A stretch of 64,000 bases of DNA from Clostridiales bacterium (lineage in GTDB: Bacteria > Bacillota > Clostridia > Christensenellales > Aristaeellaceae): assembly GCA_012517815.1 (NCBI GenBank), contig JAAYUF010000169.1:1-64000 (forward strand), given 5' to 3'. The translations under genes were made by a program, and so were the position numbers. The notes under the pieces were generated by a model. That model was given only the letters and a program-made list of their open reading frames with translations, searched no databases and was not told the origin of the DNA. This document shows positions 50,106 through 59,942 of the stretch, piece by piece; position 1 is the stretch's first letter, and each line of letters starts with the position of its first letter.

Positions 50106-51188
50106 TTACCCGTTGTCCTTCTCGAACGCGGCCATCGTCCGCACCAGCTTTTCCACGCCCGCCATGGGCATGGCGTTATAGAGGCTGGCGCGCATGCCGC
50201 CCACGTTGCGGTGGCCCTTGATGTTCACCAGCCCGTTTTTGGCGCAGTATTTGCAAAACGCGTCGTCCCTGGCTTCGTCACCCGTGACGAAGGTCACGTT
50301 CATCAGCGAGCGGTAGCGGGGCTCCACGGGGTTGCTGAACAGCTTGCTCCCGTCGATCGCGTCGTACAAAAGCTTCGCCTTGGCCTGGTTGAGCGCGTGG
50401 AACGCGGGCACGCCGCCCTGTTGCTTCATCCATTCGCACACCAGCTTGAGCATGTAGATGGCGAAGGTGTTGGGGGTGTTGATCATGCTGTCGTTCTTCG
50501 CCTGCGCCGCCCAATCCAGCACCTTGGGGCACAGGGGGTTCTGGCGGCCCAGCAGGTCGCTTCTCACCATCACGATGGCCATGCCCGCCGGGCCGATGTT
50601 CTTCTGCGTGCCCGCGTAGAGCACGCCGAAACGGCTCACGTCCATCGGCTCGGAAAGGATGTTGCTGCTGGCGTCCGCCACCAGCGGAACGCTGCCGGTA
50701 TCGGGCAAATGGATATAGCGCGTGCCGTAAATGGTGTTGTTGGTGGTGATGTAGGCGTAATCCGCGTCGGGCGTGAAAGCGATCTGGGCGACGTCCGGGA
50801 TGTAGGTATAGTTCGCCGCGCGGCTGGAGGCCACCACGTTGACCGTGCCGTATTTCTTCGCTTCCTCCGCGGCCAGGTGGGCGAAGTTGCCTGTATCCAC
50901 ATAATCCGCGGTGCGGCTGCCCGTCATCAGGTTGAGCGGGATGGCGGCGAACTCCATCGTGGCGCCGCCCTGCAAAAACAGCACCTCGTACCCTTCGGGC
51001 ACGCCCATCACCTCGCGGAAAAGGGAAAGCGCCTCGTTGTAAATATCCAGGTACATGCCGGTGCGGTGGCTCATCTCCAGCACGCTCATGCCCTTGTCGC
51101 GGTAGCACACCATCTCGCTCGCGGCTTTTTCCAGCACGCTGGGGTCGATCATCGCGGGGCCGGCGGAAAAGTTGAATACGCGTTCCAT
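50106..51188 (-). CDS. serC: Phosphoserine aminotransferase
   Basis: MERVFNFSAGPAMIDPSVLEKAASEM; ADASSNILSEPMDVSRFGVLYAGTQKNIGPAGMAIVMVR. Confidence 0.96.
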   Translation of the reverse strand: MERVFNFSAGPAMIDPSVLEKAASEMVCYRDKGMSVLEMSHRTGMYLDIYNEALSLFREVMGVPEGYEVLFLQGGATMEFAAIPLNLMTGSRTADYVDTGNFAHLAAEEAKKYGTVNVVASSRAANYTYIPDVAQIAFTPDADYAYITTNNTIYGTRYIHLPDTGSVPLVADASSNILSEPMDVSRFGVLYAGTQKNIGPAGMAIVMVRSDLLGRQNPLCPKVLDWAAQAKNDSMINTPNTFAIYMLKLVCEWMKQQGGVPAFHALNQAKAKLLYDAIDGSKLFSNPVEPRYRSLMNVTFVTGDEARDDAFCKYCAKNGLVNIKGHRNVGGMRASLYNAMPMAGVEKLVRTMAAFEKDNG

Positions 51189-51735
51189 CCTCTGGTGCCC
51201 TCCTCCTGTTGTGGGTGGTATGATTCCGGTATGAAACCCCCTGTTTGGGTGCGGACGGGTATGTGAACCGTGATTCACATGGGACGTTATCTGCCCTATG
51301 GGCGTTACCTGTACCGCATGCGGCCATCATACACCCGGATGCGCCGGCGCGCAAGTGCAAATTCCGTCCCACAGGGCCAATACTGTCCCGCACCCGAAAA
51401 ACCGCATGCCGGGCCATCCGTTGCGCGGCAAGGGTTTGGGACGCGGACGCGGCGACGTTTCTTTCGGTCGGTTTTCAGTCGATGTTTTTTTCTTGTACGG
51501 GTTGCGCCGCTGACCCGATGCCAGAGCCGCTCTCCATTCGGGAACGCATCAAGGCCCGCGCGAATCTCTTCCGTGACGAGGGGCGCAAGCAAAGGCGCAG
51601 CGGGGCCGCGTCGCGCCTTCGTAACGTAGTCAAGGAGAAACCGCCTTGGGACGGGATTTGCTCCTGTATTGAAACTGCGGTAGGGTTAGCGTCCCGCTTT
51701 CCGGCACGCCGCGCGTCGCGCTATGGCAAGGCACG

Positions 51736-51762
51736 AAAAAAAAGACGCGGGGTGTCCCGCGC
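51736..51762 (-). terminator. Rho-independent terminator for the minus-strand ABC-F/DUF1653 operon
   Basis: On minus strand CGCGGG-acac-CCCGCG then T8. Confidence 0.85.
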
Positions 51763-51918
51763 CTTCCTCAACCGGAGGGCAGGCGATTAACCGCCTGCCG
51801 GCGATATGGTCTGGTCTTCGGGCGGGCTTTCCGGCCGCATTCCGTGGCCCGCCGCCCGGTGCGCCACCGTTGCGGGCGTGCCGGTCGCGCCGTGCGGCCG
51901 CCCTCCGTCGCGCCAGGA

Positions 51919-52191
51919 TCACCGCCTTGGTTCGTCCGTCCGGTCCGGCGGGGGCGCTTCCCCACAGGAAGGCTCGTCTTCCCCTACGTAGGCAAACCGT
52001 TGCAGGGTCAGCCCGCCGCGCTCCACGGTTTCCGTCCATATGGCCAGGGGGCGCACCCAATAGCCGCGTTCGCCGTAGAGCGCCTGGTACACGGCCATCG
52101 GTTCGAGGGTTTCGGTATGCGTGGCGACCGTGATCAGGCGGTACAGGTTGCCCTTGAAATGGCGGTACACGCCCGGACGGGGGGCATCCAT
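51919..52191 (-). CDS. DUF1653 domain-containing protein
   Basis: PGVYRHFKGNLYRLITVATHTETLEPMAVYQALYGERGYWVRPLAIW; ATGA overlap with upstream gene. Confidence 0.9.
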   Translation of the reverse strand: MDAPRPGVYRHFKGNLYRLITVATHTETLEPMAVYQALYGERGYWVRPLAIWTETVERGGLTLQRFAYVGEDEPSCGEAPPPDRTDEPRR

Positions 52192-53807
52192 CAGCGGTTG
52201 CCCTGCGCGCCGCGCCCGTGCTTCCACGCCAGGAATTCCTCAAACGTGCCCGCGCGATCCATGCAGCCCGGAGCGTCCGCGGGGATCTCGATGATGCGGT
52301 TGGCGACCTCGTCGATAAACTGATGGTCGTGCGAGGCGAAGAACAGGTTGCCCGGATAGGCGACCAGCCCGGCCGAGAGCGCGGTGATGCTCTCCAGATC
52401 GAGGTGGTCGGTCGGCTGGTCCAAAATCAGGGCGTTGGCCTTGCTCATCATCAGGCGGCTGAGCATGCAGCGCACCTTTTCCCCGCCGGAAAGCACCCTG
52501 GCGGGCTTGTACACCTCGTCGCCGGAAAACAGCATCCGGCCCAGGAAGCCGCGCAGGTACGTTTCCGTCTGGTCGAGGGAATACTGCCGGAGCCACTCGA
52601 TCAGGCTGCCGTCGAAATGCTCAAAGAAGCGGGTGTTATCCTTGGGAAAATCGCTGTGGGTGATGGTGACGCCCCAGCGGAACGTGCCCGCGTCCGGCTC
52701 GATCTCCCCGGCGAGGATGCGGAACAGCGCCGTGGCCCCGGCCTCGTTATCGCCCACAAAGGCGATCTTGTCGCCCTTGGCAACGGTGAACGTTACGTTG
52801 TCCAGCACCTTCACGCCGCCCTCGGTCCTGGTCAGGCCCTCGACAAACAGGATGTCCTTGCCGGCTTCGCGTTCCGGTTCAAAGCCCACATAGGGGGATT
52901 TGCGGCTGGACGCCGGCATCTCGTCCAGTTGGATGCTGTCCAGAATTTTCTTGCGGCTGGTGGCCTGCTTGCTTTTGGATTTGTTGGCCGAAAACCGGCG
53001 GATGAACTCCTGCAGGTCGCGAATCTTCTCGTCGCGCTTCTTGTTCTGGTTGCGCATAAGCTGCTGGAAAAGCTGGCTGGATTCGTACCAGAAATCGTAG
53101 TTGCCGGCGTACATCTTGCATGTGGCGTGGTCCACGTCCACGATGTTGGTGCACACGGCGTTGAGGAAGTGCCGATCGTGGCTGACCACGATCACAATGG
53201 CGTCGCAGTCGATCAGGAACTCCTCCAGCCACTCGGTGCTTTCCACATCCAGGCCGTTGGTGGGCTCGTCCAGCAGGATGAGGGAGGGACGGCCGAACAG
53301 CGCCTGCGCCAGCAGCGCCTTCACCTTCAGGCGGCCGTCCAGCGAGCCCATGAGCGCCGTGTGCAGTTCCGGGCGCACGCCCAGGCCGTTGAGCAACTGC
53401 GCGGCCTCGGTTTCGGCGTCCCAGCCGTTCATCTCGGCGAATTCGCCTTCCAGCACCGCCGCGCGTTCGCCGTCCGCGTCGCTGAAATCCGGCTTGGCGT
53501 AGAGGCGCTCCTTTTCCTTCATGATGTCGTAGAGCTTGCGGTTGCCCATGATGACGGTATCGATCACGGGAAAGTCGTCAAATTTGAAGTGGTCCTGCTC
53601 CAGCACGCTCATGCGGTCTTCCTTGGTGATGGTCACGCTGCCGGTGGTCGGCGTCAAATCGCCGGAAATGATGCGCAGCAGCGTGCTTTTGCCGGCCCCG
53701 TTTGCGCCGATAATTCCGTAGCAGTGCCCGCTCTGAAACAGCAGGTCCACATGTTTGTAAAGCAGATCGCCCGCAAATTGCAGGCTGACATCCGTAATGG
53801 TCAGCAT
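52191..53807 (-). CDS. ABC-F family ATPase (YkpA/YbiT-like)
   Basis: GANGAGKSTLLRIISGD, LLDEPTNGLDVESTEWLEEFL, YAGNYDFWYESSQLFQQLM, LSGGEKVRCMLSRLMM. Confidence 0.93.
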   Translation of the reverse strand: MLTITDVSLQFAGDLLYKHVDLLFQSGHCYGIIGANGAGKSTLLRIISGDLTPTTGSVTITKEDRMSVLEQDHFKFDDFPVIDTVIMGNRKLYDIMKEKERLYAKPDFSDADGERAAVLEGEFAEMNGWDAETEAAQLLNGLGVRPELHTALMGSLDGRLKVKALLAQALFGRPSLILLDEPTNGLDVESTEWLEEFLIDCDAIVIVVSHDRHFLNAVCTNIVDVDHATCKMYAGNYDFWYESSQLFQQLMRNQNKKRDEKIRDLQEFIRRFSANKSKSKQATSRKKILDSIQLDEMPASSRKSPYVGFEPEREAGKDILFVEGLTRTEGGVKVLDNVTFTVAKGDKIAFVGDNEAGATALFRILAGEIEPDAGTFRWGVTITHSDFPKDNTRFFEHFDGSLIEWLRQYSLDQTETYLRGFLGRMLFSGDEVYKPARVLSGGEKVRCMLSRLMMSKANALILDQPTDHLDLESITALSAGLVAYPGNLFFASHDHQFIDEVANRIIEIPADAPGCMDRAGTFEEFLAWKHGRGAQGNR

Positions 53808-53931
53808 CCGATGGTCTACCCCCTTGACATAATCCGGCATAGCGTACCATGGAATGCTGGTTTTGTCAAAACAATTCGGCGGTTTCGGGGGTTTTCGGGG
53901 GAGTTCCCCATTGCGCCGCCGATGCCCGGGG

Positions 53932-54465
53932 TTATTCTGCGGGCTGAAGAGAGCCGATCACGCGCCGGATATCGTCTGCGGCAAAAGCCATTTCCACAGA
54001 GCCGTCCGTCGAGCGAAACTCAAAGGTGAACAGCCATCCCTCCTCGGGCTGGCAAACGGCGCAGTAACTGCCCGTACCCTCCGTGCGCAGGCGGTAGGTA
54101 ATCAGGGGCAAGTCCCCCTGCGCGGCGGCGGTGATCTCCGTGACCCCGTTGCGGGCGCCGGCGGCGGTCAGCAGGGTTTGCCAGCCGGAAAGCGTCCGGC
54201 CCGGCTCATGGTTGGCAAACAGCAACACGTAGCGCGCGCCGTCCGGGGCGGCCGCGGTAACCAGCGCGAGGCGCAAGTCGGGTTGCGCGGTCACTCGCCA
54301 GCCTTCGGGCATCTGCACACGGTACGCGGCATCGCTGCCGGGCAGGCTGAACCGGACCGGCGCGGCGGGGTTCGCTGCGGCCGGGCTCGCAGCCCCGGCG
54401 CTTCCCACGCCGGGGGAACCGAGCAGCAACGCGGCCGCCAACAGCGATAGCAAGCGTTTCTTCAT
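53932..54465 (-). CDS. Hypothetical secreted protein
   Basis: Signal peptide MKKRLLSLLAAALLLGSPGVGSAGAA; no family recognised. Confidence 0.7.
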   Translation of the reverse strand: MKKRLLSLLAAALLLGSPGVGSAGAASPAAANPAAPVRFSLPGSDAAYRVQMPEGWRVTAQPDLRLALVTAAAPDGARYVLLFANHEPGRTLSGWQTLLTAAGARNGVTEITAAAQGDLPLITYRLRTEGTGSYCAVCQPEEGWLFTFEFRSTDGSVEMAFAADDIRRVIGSLQPAE

Positions 54466-54651
54466 CGGGCGCCTCCTCTGCCTGGGCGGGGATCCCCTCA
54501 TGTAAACGCGAAAAGAACATCGTTTCATCCGTAGCGCCGGGGCAGGTTTTCGCTTTCCTTCCCTTTCCTCCCGGCGGCGGTCTGTGCTATAATCAGCCAT
54601 GCCCTGCCGGGCGCAGTTTGCGGCGTGCCGCAGGAAAGAGGTTGATCCCGC

Positions 54652-56049
54652 ATGGCCAAGCTTTGGGCCGGACGCTTTGAAAAACCCACCAGCGCGCTTC
54701 TGGACGATTTTCAGTCCTCCATCCCCTTTGACAGGCGCCTGCTCCGCTGCGATCTGCTGGGCTCCGTCGCGCATGCGACGATGCTGGGCGAGCAGGGCAT
54801 CCTGACCCCGGAGGACAGCGCGGCGATCGTCGCGGGGCTTCAGGGCATGCTAAGCGATTTGCAGGCCGGCACCCTCACGGTGGACATGGGCGCGGAGGAC
54901 GTGCACATGTTTGCCGAGGCGGAGCTGACGGCGCGTATCGGCGAGGCAGGCAAGCGCCTGCATACCGGCCGCAGCCGTAACGATCAGGTGGCGCTGGACG
55001 TGCGCCTGTTCGCCAAGGATGCGTGCCTGCACGCGGATACGCTGCTTCGGGAGCTGCTCCATACGCTGCTTACCCTGGCCGCGGCGCACACGCGCACCGT
55101 GATGCCCGGCTACACGCATTTGCAGAAGGCTCAGCCGGTGACGCTGGGCTTCCACCTGATGGCCTATGCGCAGATGTTCAAACGAGACGTGAAGCGCTTC
55201 CGGCTGGCCTACGACGAGGCGGACGTGATGCCGCTGGGCAGCGGGGCGCTGGCCGGCACCACCTACCCCCTTAACCGGGAGCGCGTGGCGGAGCTGCTGG
55301 GCTTTTCCGATGTGACCGACAACGCCATGGACGGCGTGAGCGACCGCGATTTCCTGCTCTCGTTCCTCTCGGCCGCGTCCATCTGCATGATGCATCTGAG
55401 CCGCTTTTGCGAGGAGCTGATCCTCTGGTCCACCAACGAGTTTGGCACCGCGACCATGGACGACGCCTTCGCCACGGGTTCCAGCATCATGCCTCAGAAG
55501 AAGAACCCGGACGCCTGCGAGCTCACCCGCGGCAAAACCGGCCGCGTCTACGGCGACCTGATGGCTCTGCTGACCGTGATGAAAGGCCTGCCGCTCGCCT
55601 ACAACAAGGATATGCAGGAGGATAAGGAAGCCTTCTTTGACGCGTACGACACGCTGGTCAAATGCCTGCCCACCTTTACCGCGATGCTGGCCTCCACGCG
55701 CTTTGATGCCGGGGCGATGGAAAAGAGCGCCGCGCGGGGCTTCACCAACGCCACCGATCTGGCCGATTATCTGGTGGGCAAGGGCCTGCCTTTCCGCGAC
55801 GCGCACCATGTGAGCGGCACGCTCGTGGGCAAGTGCGTGCGGGAGGGCCGCGAACTGGCCGATCTCACCCTTGCGGAAATGCGCGAAGTCTCCCCCGCGT
55901 TTGACGGGGATGTCTACGAAGCCATTTCGCTTCGGGCGTGCGTGGAGCGCCGCAGCCTGCGCGGCGGCCCCGCGCCGGAGGCCGTTGACGCAAGCATCCG
56001 CCGCGTCCGGGACTGGCTGGAGGCCATGCGGGATGAAGCCCGGCGCTAA
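54652..56049 (+). CDS. argH: Argininosuccinate lyase
   Basis: KLWAGRFEKPTSALLDDFQSSIPFDRRL; TGRSRNDQVALDVRLF; GSSIMPQKKNPDACELTRGKTGR. Confidence 0.98.
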   Translation: MAKLWAGRFEKPTSALLDDFQSSIPFDRRLLRCDLLGSVAHATMLGEQGILTPEDSAAIVAGLQGMLSDLQAGTLTVDMGAEDVHMFAEAELTARIGEAGKRLHTGRSRNDQVALDVRLFAKDACLHADTLLRELLHTLLTLAAAHTRTVMPGYTHLQKAQPVTLGFHLMAYAQMFKRDVKRFRLAYDEADVMPLGSGALAGTTYPLNRERVAELLGFSDVTDNAMDGVSDRDFLLSFLSAASICMMHLSRFCEELILWSTNEFGTATMDDAFATGSSIMPQKKNPDACELTRGKTGRVYGDLMALLTVMKGLPLAYNKDMQEDKEAFFDAYDTLVKCLPTFTAMLASTRFDAGAMEKSAARGFTNATDLADYLVGKGLPFRDAHHVSGTLVGKCVREGRELADLTLAEMREVSPAFDGDVYEAISLRACVERRSLRGGPAPEAVDASIRRVRDWLEAMRDEARR

Positions 56050-56480
56050 CTCAAACAAGTTGCCGGAGCGGAGGTAAAGCCTGCCAACCTTCCATACGGG
56101 TAGCCCGATCGGGAGCCTTGGGCGGATCGTTGGATGCCATAGTGAGCCGCCGTACCGGCAAACGGCGCAAAAGCTCGGTTTAAACTTTTCGCCGCCAACC
56201 CGAGCTCAAAACCGGATACATGAGCAAAGCGCGCCAACGGCGTACGGCATCGGACTGCCGTATGTCCTACCATACCGGCGAGTGGTAGGTGGTGCCGTAT
56301 CGGTCAGAAGCAGCGGCCTGCCGTAACAGGCTCCCAATCGGGTGCGGCATCGGGATGCGTCATTGGCCGGTTGTCGCGCGTGCAACGGCAACTGCCGCTC
56401 CGCCTCGGCAGCGATGCGCCGTTGCTTGAGAGGGTGACCGGCAAGTCCGGCCACCGCCGACCACTTTTCACCATTTCATC
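56050..56480. other. Hairpin-rich intergenic region
   Basis: At least five separate inverted repeats (see findings) and no convincing ORF. Confidence 0.6.
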
Positions 56481-56495
56481 GGGGAGGCTAAGCCA

Positions 56496-58142
56496 TTGCC
56501 ACAGCACAGGATTTCCGCACGCGCATCCGCATGGCTCACGGCGCTGTTTTTCACCGCGCTGACCCTGCTGGGGCTCTGGACGAGCGCCGATTACGGCCAG
56601 CCGTGGGACGAACCCTGGGAGCAGGATATCCTGCGCCTGAACCTCAACCAGTACGCGGCCGCTTTCGGGTTGGATACCCGGCTTGCCGCGCAATCCGATA
56701 TGCCCGCGCCGGCCAGCGGGCTGATCGTCGACAGCGATGAGCGGGATCACGGCGAATGCGCCTACTATGCGGCCTTCTGGCTGGTGACGGCCGAATCCAT
56801 GCCCGCGCTTACCCGCATGGCGCTGTGGCACAGTTATACGTGGCTGTGGTTTATGGCGGGCGCGGCGGCGCTGTGGTGCGTGTGCCGCAGACTCGGCCTC
56901 CCGCGCCTTGCCGCGGGCGTAGCGGTGCTGTTGCTGGTGCTGTCCCCGCGGATGTTTGCCGAGGGGCATTATAACAACAAGGACGTGGTGCTGCTCTCGC
57001 TGGTGCTGCTCACGCTGTGGCAGGCCCTGCGGGTTCTGGAAAGGCCGACGGCCGCGCGGGCTGTGCTCTTCTCGCTGGCCGGGGCGGCGGCCGCCAATAC
57101 CAAGATTATCGGGCTGTTTGTGTGGGGGCTTTGCGCGCTGGCGGTGCTGGCGCGCCAGATTGCGGGGCGGCGCATGGACGGCCGGGCCTGGCGGGCGGCG
57201 GTGACGGCGCTTTTGGCCTTCGCGGGCTTCTACGCCCTGCTCACGCCCGCGCTGTGGGCGGATCCGGCGGGATTCCTCAAGTACGGGCTGCTCAACGCCG
57301 CCAGCTTTGCCCGCTGGCAAAACGATGTGCTTTTCCGCGGCGCGGTTTACCACCTGAAAACAGTCGACCTGCCGCGCAGCTATCTGCCCTACATGATCGC
57401 CGTGACCACGCCGCTGTGGATTCTGGCGCTGATCGCCGCGGGGCAGGCGTTCGCAGCCGGGCGAATCGTGAAACAGAATGCCGGGCCGCTTGCGGACGAC
57501 GCTTCCACGGGGCTTCTGCTGTGCACGCTGCTGTGGGCCGTGCCGCTGGGGTACGGGATCTTCGGCCGCCCGAACATCTATAACGGCTGGCGGCACTTCT
57601 ACTTCATCTACGGCCCCATGCTGGCGCTGGGCGGCTACGGGTTTCACCGGCTGTGGCAGGCGCTGGAACGGCGGAAACGCCGGTGGCCCCGCCGCGCGGC
57701 GGCGCTGGCGCTGGCCCTGTGCGTGGGGTGGACGGGCGCGGGCCTTGTCGGGGCGCACCCCAACCAGTACGCATATTACAATGTGCTGACGGCGGGCCGC
57801 GATCTGCCGGCCTATCTGGAGCTGGATTACTGGAACGTCTCGGTGCTGCAAACGCTGCAAACGCTGCTGGCCGGCATGCCGGCCGGGGAAACCGCCACCG
57901 TCACGGGCGGGGAGTATTGCTCCCAGCATGGGCTGGAGTCGGCGCACGCGCTGCTGCCGGCGGCGGATCAGGCGCGGCTCCGGGTTTTACCGCAGGCGAG
58001 CCGGGGCGCGCGCTATGTGCTGGAAAACAGCACGTATGCGGTGCTGGGGTACTGGCGGGCGGAAGCCGGGATGCAGGGCGTCGCGCGGACGGAAGGGTAC
58101 GGGCAGGTGCTCAGCCAGGTGTACAAGCGGGCGGATCGCTAG
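56496..58142 (+). CDS. Multi-TM membrane protein, glycosyltransferase family 39 (PMT/ArnT)-like
   Basis: N-terminal DYGQPWDEPWEQD acidic motif after first TM, ~10 hydrophobic helices; TTG start. Confidence 0.65.
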   Translation: MPQHRISARASAWLTALFFTALTLLGLWTSADYGQPWDEPWEQDILRLNLNQYAAAFGLDTRLAAQSDMPAPASGLIVDSDERDHGECAYYAAFWLVTAESMPALTRMALWHSYTWLWFMAGAAALWCVCRRLGLPRLAAGVAVLLLVLSPRMFAEGHYNNKDVVLLSLVLLTLWQALRVLERPTAARAVLFSLAGAAAANTKIIGLFVWGLCALAVLARQIAGRRMDGRAWRAAVTALLAFAGFYALLTPALWADPAGFLKYGLLNAASFARWQNDVLFRGAVYHLKTVDLPRSYLPYMIAVTTPLWILALIAAGQAFAAGRIVKQNAGPLADDASTGLLLCTLLWAVPLGYGIFGRPNIYNGWRHFYFIYGPMLALGGYGFHRLWQALERRKRRWPRRAAALALALCVGWTGAGLVGAHPNQYAYYNVLTAGRDLPAYLELDYWNVSVLQTLQTLLAGMPAGETATVTGGEYCSQHGLESAHALLPAADQARLRVLPQASRGARYVLENSTYAVLGYWRAEAGMQGVARTEGYGQVLSQVYKRADR

Positions 58143-58257
58143 GCAGGCGGAGCGCCGCACGGACAGACGCCGCCGCTGCGCCGCGGCGGAGGGCTTTGGA
58201 CAGGCGCACGGGTCAGGGGCAAAGCTCCCGACCCGTGCGGATTCCGTTTCGCCGTCC

Positions 58258-59172
58258 CTATACGCGCGCCAGATAGCGCCGGAAATTCTCGCCCGCAAAG
58301 TCCGCGACGGCTTCCTCACTGAAACCGCGCGCCCGCATCCGGTTGAGCAGGGCGGGCACGCATCCCGCGTGCTCCAGCCCGACGGGGTGGGTTTCGATCC
58401 CGTCAAAATCAGAACCCATGCCCACGTGCCTGGCGCCGCCCAGCGACGCCATGTGGTCGAAATGGTCGATCACGGTATCCAGATCCGCCTGCTGGGAAGG
58501 GTGCAGGAACACCGGATAGAAATTGACGCCCACATAGCCGCCCATGTCGAAAATCGCCTTGAGCTGCCCGTCGGTCAGGTTGCGGGGATGGTCGCACAGG
58601 GCGCGGCAGCAGCTGTGCGTGGCGATGATCGGGCTTTTGCTGCACAAAAGCGCGTCCTTGACGCCGGCGGGGTTTAAGTGGCTTACGTCCACGGCCATAT
58701 GCCGGTCGTTCATCCGCGCAACCAGCGCCCGCCCGCGCGCGGTCAGGCCCTTGTCGCCGCCGTCTACGGCCGGGAAGGCGAAGGGGTTTTCGTTGTTCCA
58801 TACGATGGTGGCGATCCGCACGCCCCACACGGCAAAGGCGTCGACCGTTTGCAGGCCGCCCGTAAACGCCTCGCCGCCCTCGATGGTCAGCAGATAGTTG
58901 GGCTGCCCGGGCAGGGCCTCGTCCAGCTCTTTCACCTGCCGGAAGCCCAGCTTTTCCAGCTCGCACAGGGCCGCCATCTCCCGGTCGATCAGGCCGACGT
59001 CCTTGCCCAGCAACCCCTCGGGGCCGGTCCACAGGGCCAGCGCCTGCACGCGGATATCCGCCGGATCGCCGGTTGTCAGCCGCTCCGGCGTTACGTCGCA
59101 GGGGAACTTCGGATCGCGTTGGGCGTTTTGCAGGGCGTACAGGGTATCGGCATGGGTATCGCAAATGAGCAT
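58258..59172 (-). CDS. Membrane dipeptidase (M19 family)
   Basis: LICDTHADTLYAL; AVDVSHLNPAGVKDALLCSKSPIIATHSCCRALCDHPRNLTD; GMGSDFDGI. Confidence 0.94.
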   Translation of the reverse strand: MLICDTHADTLYALQNAQRDPKFPCDVTPERLTTGDPADIRVQALALWTGPEGLLGKDVGLIDREMAALCELEKLGFRQVKELDEALPGQPNYLLTIEGGEAFTGGLQTVDAFAVWGVRIATIVWNNENPFAFPAVDGGDKGLTARGRALVARMNDRHMAVDVSHLNPAGVKDALLCSKSPIIATHSCCRALCDHPRNLTDGQLKAIFDMGGYVGVNFYPVFLHPSQQADLDTVIDHFDHMASLGGARHVGMGSDFDGIETHPVGLEHAGCVPALLNRMRARGFSEEAVADFAGENFRRYLARV

Positions 59173-59186
59173 GGCGCAACCTCCCG

Positions 59187-59900
59187 CTACAGTTTCCGGT
59201 TCATGATGGAGATGATCAGGCTGCCGTTTTCAAAAACCTTGGCCAGCGCGCTTTGGTCGACCAGCTCCTGAAACTGATCGATCGGCACCACGCTTTGCAA
59301 AAGGGGCATGGCCGTGAACACCACAAAGCACAGCACGCAGCCGATCACAAAGCCGAACACCCCGCCCGCGAGCCCGTCCAGCTGCTTTAAAACCGGAAAA
59401 TGGAACACGGACTTGAGCAGGTTGATGAGGATGGTCACCACGATAAAGCAGGCGACAAAGCAAAGGATGAAGCACAGCACGTTGATGCTGACCGACAGGA
59501 TGGTCTGGTTGACGTAATCGCCCACGGTGGTGGCCAGATTGCCCAGCGGCGTGAATACCTTTTCCGTCAGGTTGGCCTGCAGCAGCCGGCCGATCGGCTC
59601 GGGAAGGCCGGCCTTGGCGACGATGGCGTCGATGTTGCTGGCGCTGAGCGTGGTCACGGCCCGGCTGCTCAGGTCCAGATCGCCCAGGACGCTGCCGGAG
59701 TCGGTGTAGCTGCTGATCAGGCGCACGATCTCGGTATTGGCGCTGACGGCGTCGGCCAGTTTGGGAAACAGCCAGAAAGCCCCCGCGAAGGAGAGCAGGC
59801 AGCCGCCCAGGTTGAGCAGCGACTGGATGAACCCGCGGTAAAACCCGAATAGCACACAAAGTGCGATGACGCCGATGATTGCGAAGTCGATCACATTCAA
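59187..59900 (-). CDS. CvpA family protein
   Basis: NVIDFAIIGVIALCVLFGFYRGFIQSLLNLGG N-terminus and four TM helices. Confidence 0.9.
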   Translation of the reverse strand: MNVIDFAIIGVIALCVLFGFYRGFIQSLLNLGGCLLSFAGAFWLFPKLADAVSANTEIVRLISSYTDSGSVLGDLDLSSRAVTTLSASNIDAIVAKAGLPEPIGRLLQANLTEKVFTPLGNLATTVGDYVNQTILSVSINVLCFILCFVACFIVVTILINLLKSVFHFPVLKQLDGLAGGVFGFVIGCVLCFVVFTAMPLLQSVVPIDQFQELVDQSALAKVFENGSLIISIMNRKL

Positions 59901-59942
59901 GGCTGTCCACTCCTTTCGGTTGGGGAAACGGGCCGTCGGTCT

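Noticed and set aside
48872-51188. T-box or serine riboswitch upstream of serC/serA
   Set aside because: No T-box specifier/antiterminator sequence found in the serC leader on the minus strand.
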